Source: Akkermansiaceae bacterium UBA6138 (GTDB taxonomy: Bacteria > Verrucomicrobiota > Verrucomicrobiia > Verrucomicrobiales > DEV007). From it: a stretch of DNA of 8,754 nt. The translations under genes were made by a program, and so were the position numbers. Positions 6,911 through 8,754 of this stretch are shown here, in pieces. Position 1 is the stretch's first letter, and the number at the start of each line of letters is the position of its first letter. The notes beneath the pieces are model-generated. The model was not told where the DNA came from, made no database searches, and worked only from the letters and a program-made list of their open reading frames with translations. The stretch spans positions 1 to 8,754 of the forward strand of contig DIVG01000031.1 in assembly GCA_002422425.1 (NCBI GenBank), read 5' to 3'.

Positions 6911-7909
6911 ATGATTCAACAAGCCGCCGTACTTGGCTCCGGAAGCTGGGGGACCGCTCTCTCCATCGCGCTCGCAGACCGCGGTCGGGTAGTCCTGCTC
7001 TATGGGAACGATCCCGTCATTCGGGACGAGGTCAATACAGCGCACCGCAACTCAAAGTATCTCCCCGGGGTGCCCCTTCCCGAATCCATCCGTGCAACCG
7101 TCAACATCGAAGACTTGCGGGAGATCCCTGTCATCCTCCTCGTCGTCCCCTCGCAAGTCGCCCGCCTCGTCCTCGGTCAGCTCGCCGCCACCGGTATCCC
7201 GACCGCGACCGTTATCGTCACCTGCACCAAGGGTATCGACCCCGGAACCGGTAAGCTGATGCACGAGCTCATTCGCGAGTTTTTTCCTGAAAATCCCGTA
7301 GCGGTTTTATCCGGCCCCAGCCATGCTGAAGAAGTCGCCAACCGCATGGCCACCCTTGCCACGATTGGTTCAGAAGATCCCGCCGTCGCCGCGCAGGTGC
7401 AGGACATCTTCGCCCTCCCCTGGTTCCGCACTTACACGAGCAGCGATGTCGTCGGGATCGAACTCGGAGGAGTGGTGAAGAACGTCTTCGCCATCGCCGC
7501 CGGTGCCATTGACGGACTCGGGCTGGGCGACAATGCCAAGGCCGCCATGGTGACCCGTGCCCTCGCCGAAATGACCCGGCTCGGCGTCGCCCTCGGGGCA
7601 AAAGAAGAAACGTTTCGCGGGCTCAGCGGGCTTGGCGATCTCATCGTGACCTGCTACAGCGTCCACAGCCGGAATAATCGGGTGGGGCACATGCTCGGCT
7701 CGGGAAAAACGCTCGACGAGGCCATCGCGACGATGAACCAGGTCGCCGAAGGGGTCCCTAACGCCAAAAACGCTTACGACCTTGCGCGCAAACTTGGGGT
7801 GAGAACCCCTTTGATCGATCAGGCCTACGCCGTGCTCTACGAGAACAAACCCCCGTCCTCGGCCCTGCGGGAGTTGCTCGATCGCAATCCGCGCTCTGAG
7901 ACAGACTGA
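6911..7909 (+). CDS. gpsA: NAD(P)-dependent glycerol-3-phosphate dehydrogenase GpsA
   Basis: This 332-residue cytosolic enzyme reduces dihydroxyacetone phosphate to sn-glycerol-3-phosphate with NAD(P)H, supplying the glycerol backbone to PlsY. The Rossmann dinucleotide loop is VLGSGSWGTALS (7-18). Other family blocks are TCTKGID (104-110, conserved Lys107) and LSGPSHAEEVA (133-143). GGVVKNVFAIAAG (186-198) carries the expected catalytic Lys190. GLSGLGDLIVTCYSVHSRNN (237-256) and QVAEGVPNAK (277-286) complete the C-terminal substrate domain. Length is typical for the family. The frame extends upstream to 6782 inside plsY, but the ATG at 6911 is correct because the Rossmann strand begins at once. 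The 7-base gap after the plsY stop points to translational coupling. No Shine-Dalgarno is visible. Confidence 0.96.
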   Translation: MIQQAAVLGSGSWGTALSIALADRGRVVLLYGNDPVIRDEVNTAHRNSKYLPGVPLPESIRATVNIEDLREIPVILLVVPSQVARLVLGQLAATGIPTATVIVTCTKGIDPGTGKLMHELIREFFPENPVAVLSGPSHAEEVANRMATLATIGSEDPAVAAQVQDIFALPWFRTYTSSDVVGIELGGVVKNVFAIAAGAIDGLGLGDNAKAAMVTRALAEMTRLGVALGAKEETFRGLSGLGDLIVTCYSVHSRNNRVGHMLGSGKTLDEAIATMNQVAEGVPNAKNAYDLARKLGVRTPLIDQAYAVLYENKPPSSALRELLDRNPRSETD

Positions 7910-7992
7910 CCCCGCTGCCGTGGCCACGACGGCCGAAAGACACCTTGCCATTTCCCCCTTCCTTTTGCTCCATCCCTCGCTAAAACTTCCTC
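7910..7992 (+). promoter_or_regulatory. gpsA-dehydratase spacer: weak hairpin and pyrimidine-rich leader
   Basis: Just after gpsA, GCCGT (7917-7921) pairs with ACGGC (7929-7933) around a 7-base loop, with no T-run after it. From 7951 to 7980 the + strand is 27 pyrimidines out of 30, ending shortly before the dehydratase ATG. There is no Shine-Dalgarno and no convincing -35/-10 pair; TTGCCA at 7945-7950 lacks a matching -10. Whether the dehydratase has its own promoter or is read from the gpsA operon cannot be decided. Confidence 0.25.
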
Positions 7993-8754
7993 ATGTCCGA
8001 CTCCGCCTCCCCTGATCGCGATCCTTCCTTACTCCGCAGTGCCCGCTGGTTCGCGCCGGACGACCAGCGCAGCTTCGGGCATCGCTCGCGGCTGAAGCAG
8101 ATGGGCTTCAACACCGAAGACTTCAAGGCCAAGCCGGTCATCGGCATCCTCAACACGTGGTCCGACATGAACAACTGCCACACCCACTTCCGCGACCGCG
8201 CCGAGGAGGTAAAACGCGGCGTCTGGCAGGCGGGCGGATTCCCCGCAGAGATCCCGGTGATGTCCATGTCGGAAAGTTTCATGAAACCCACGAGCATGTA
8301 CTACCGCAACCTCCTCGCCCTCGAGGTCGAGGAGACGCTGCGCTGCTACCCGCTCGACGGGGTCGTCCTCATGGGCGGCTGCGACAAAACCGTGCCCGCG
8401 CTCATCATGGGCGCGACCTCGGCGAACCTTCCCTCCATTTTCCTCCCCGCCGGCCCCATGCTGAAGGGCTGCTGGCGCGGCGAGATCCTCGGATCGGGCA
8501 CCGACATGTGGCGCTTCTGGGCCGAGCGCCAGGCCGGCAATCTCTGCGAAGACGGCTGGAACGAACTCGAGGACGGCATCGCGCGTTCCCCGGGGCACTG
8601 CATGACAATGGGCACCGCCTCGACCATGACCGCGATCGCCGAGGTCCTCGGACTCTGCCTCCCCGGCTCGACCTCGATCCCCGCGGTCCACTCGACCCAC
8701 GCCCGCATGGCCTCCAGTTGCGGACGCCGCATCGTCGATCTGGCCTGGGACAAG
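7993..8754 (+). CDS. IlvD/Edd-family sugar-acid dehydratase, N-terminal part
   Basis: The first 254 codons of a dehydratase run off the right edge; full family members are about 570-600 residues. The family removes water from aldonic acids or dihydroxy acids, using an Fe-S cluster and Mg2+, to give 2-keto-3-deoxy acids. The three expected cluster ligands are visible: Cys62 in SDMNNCHTHF, Cys130 in GGCDKTVPA and Cys203 in PGHCMTMGTAS. Lys132, next to the second ligand, matches the lysine that is carbamylated in structurally studied members. The start (RSARWFAPDDQRSFGHRS) and VKRGVWQAGGFPAEIPVMS (73-91) resemble the sugar-acid branch (L-arabinonate, D-xylonate or related dehydratases) more than the branched-chain amino-acid enzyme IlvD. 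The substrate cannot be fixed from half a protein. The ATG at 7993 gives a short N-terminal extension before the conserved region. Third codon positions are strongly C/G-rich, as in kdgK. The kinase at 404-1501 could use its product. Confidence 0.85.
   Translation, partial: MSDSASPDRDPSLLRSARWFAPDDQRSFGHRSRLKQMGFNTEDFKAKPVIGILNTWSDMNNCHTHFRDRAEEVKRGVWQAGGFPAEIPVMSMSESFMKPTSMYYRNLLALEVEETLRCYPLDGVVLMGGCDKTVPALIMGATSANLPSIFLPAGPMLKGCWRGEILGSGTDMWRFWAERQAGNLCEDGWNELEDGIARSPGHCMTMGTASTMTAIAEVLGLCLPGSTSIPAVHSTHARMASSCGRRIVDLAWDK

Noticed and set aside
7370..8700. - strand open frames across gpsA and the dehydratase (7370-7951 and 8029-8700)
   Set aside because: They lie opposite well-supported genes with conserved catalytic motifs and have no motifs of their own.
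1..8754. Insertion sequence, prophage, CRISPR, tRNA or defence island
   Set aside because: I found no transposase or integrase motifs, no direct-repeat array, no tRNA-like cloverleaf and no toxin-antitoxin or nuclease genes. All the genes but the first fragment are recognisable metabolic or envelope genes.

Overview
The window is 8.75 kb of GC-rich (roughly 60% or more), gene-dense chromosomal DNA from a Gram-negative, outer-membrane-bearing bacterium. The evidence is a Kdo transferase (WaaA) and an AsmA-like periplasmic protein. Several features suggest the phylum Verrucomicrobiota, possibly a Chthoniobacter- or Opitutus-like lineage: the sequence style of the KDG kinase and WaaA, the set of neighbours, and the near absence of Shine-Dalgarno sequences. 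This placement rests on family resemblance only and is not proven here.

Layout. (1) 1-278: the C-terminal end of an unrecognised protein. It is followed by two tandem hairpins and a C8A6 run. (2) 404-1501 (+): a PfkB-family 2-keto-3-deoxygluconate-type kinase. It is convergent, with only 6 bases between the stop codons, with (3) 1508-4114 (-): an 868-residue AsmA-like protein anchored in the inner membrane. (4) A 140-base divergent intergenic region with TTCCG/CGGAA palindromes. (5) 4255-7909 (+): a tight run rsmD - waaA - plsY - gpsA, covering 16S rRNA methylation, Kdo transfer to lipid A, sn-glycerol-3-phosphate acylation and sn-glycerol-3-phosphate synthesis. (6) 7993-8754 (+): the N-terminal 254 codons of an IlvD/Edd-family sugar-acid dehydratase, cut by the window end.

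How the genes fit together. GpsA makes sn-glycerol-3-phosphate and PlsY acylates it, giving lysophosphatidate for phospholipids. WaaA adds Kdo to lipid A. The divergent AsmA-like protein belongs to a family implicated in envelope and phospholipid homeostasis. The centre of the window is therefore an envelope-building locus with one ribosome-modification gene at its head. It is bracketed by two sugar-acid catabolism genes. A dehydratase of the IlvD/Edd type yields 2-keto-3-deoxy acids, and a KDG-type kinase phosphorylates them, so the two flanking genes could serve one pathway although they lie 6.5 kb apart.

There is no intergenic stretch longer than about 140 bases, and I saw no mobile element, CRISPR array, tRNA or rRNA. 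I found no undescribed defence or other exotic system. The observations most worth a second look are a strong strand-asymmetric hairpin buried in the 3' end of the AsmA-like gene, the nearly leaderless kdgK promoter candidate, and the absence of Shine-Dalgarno motifs at all seven visible starts.
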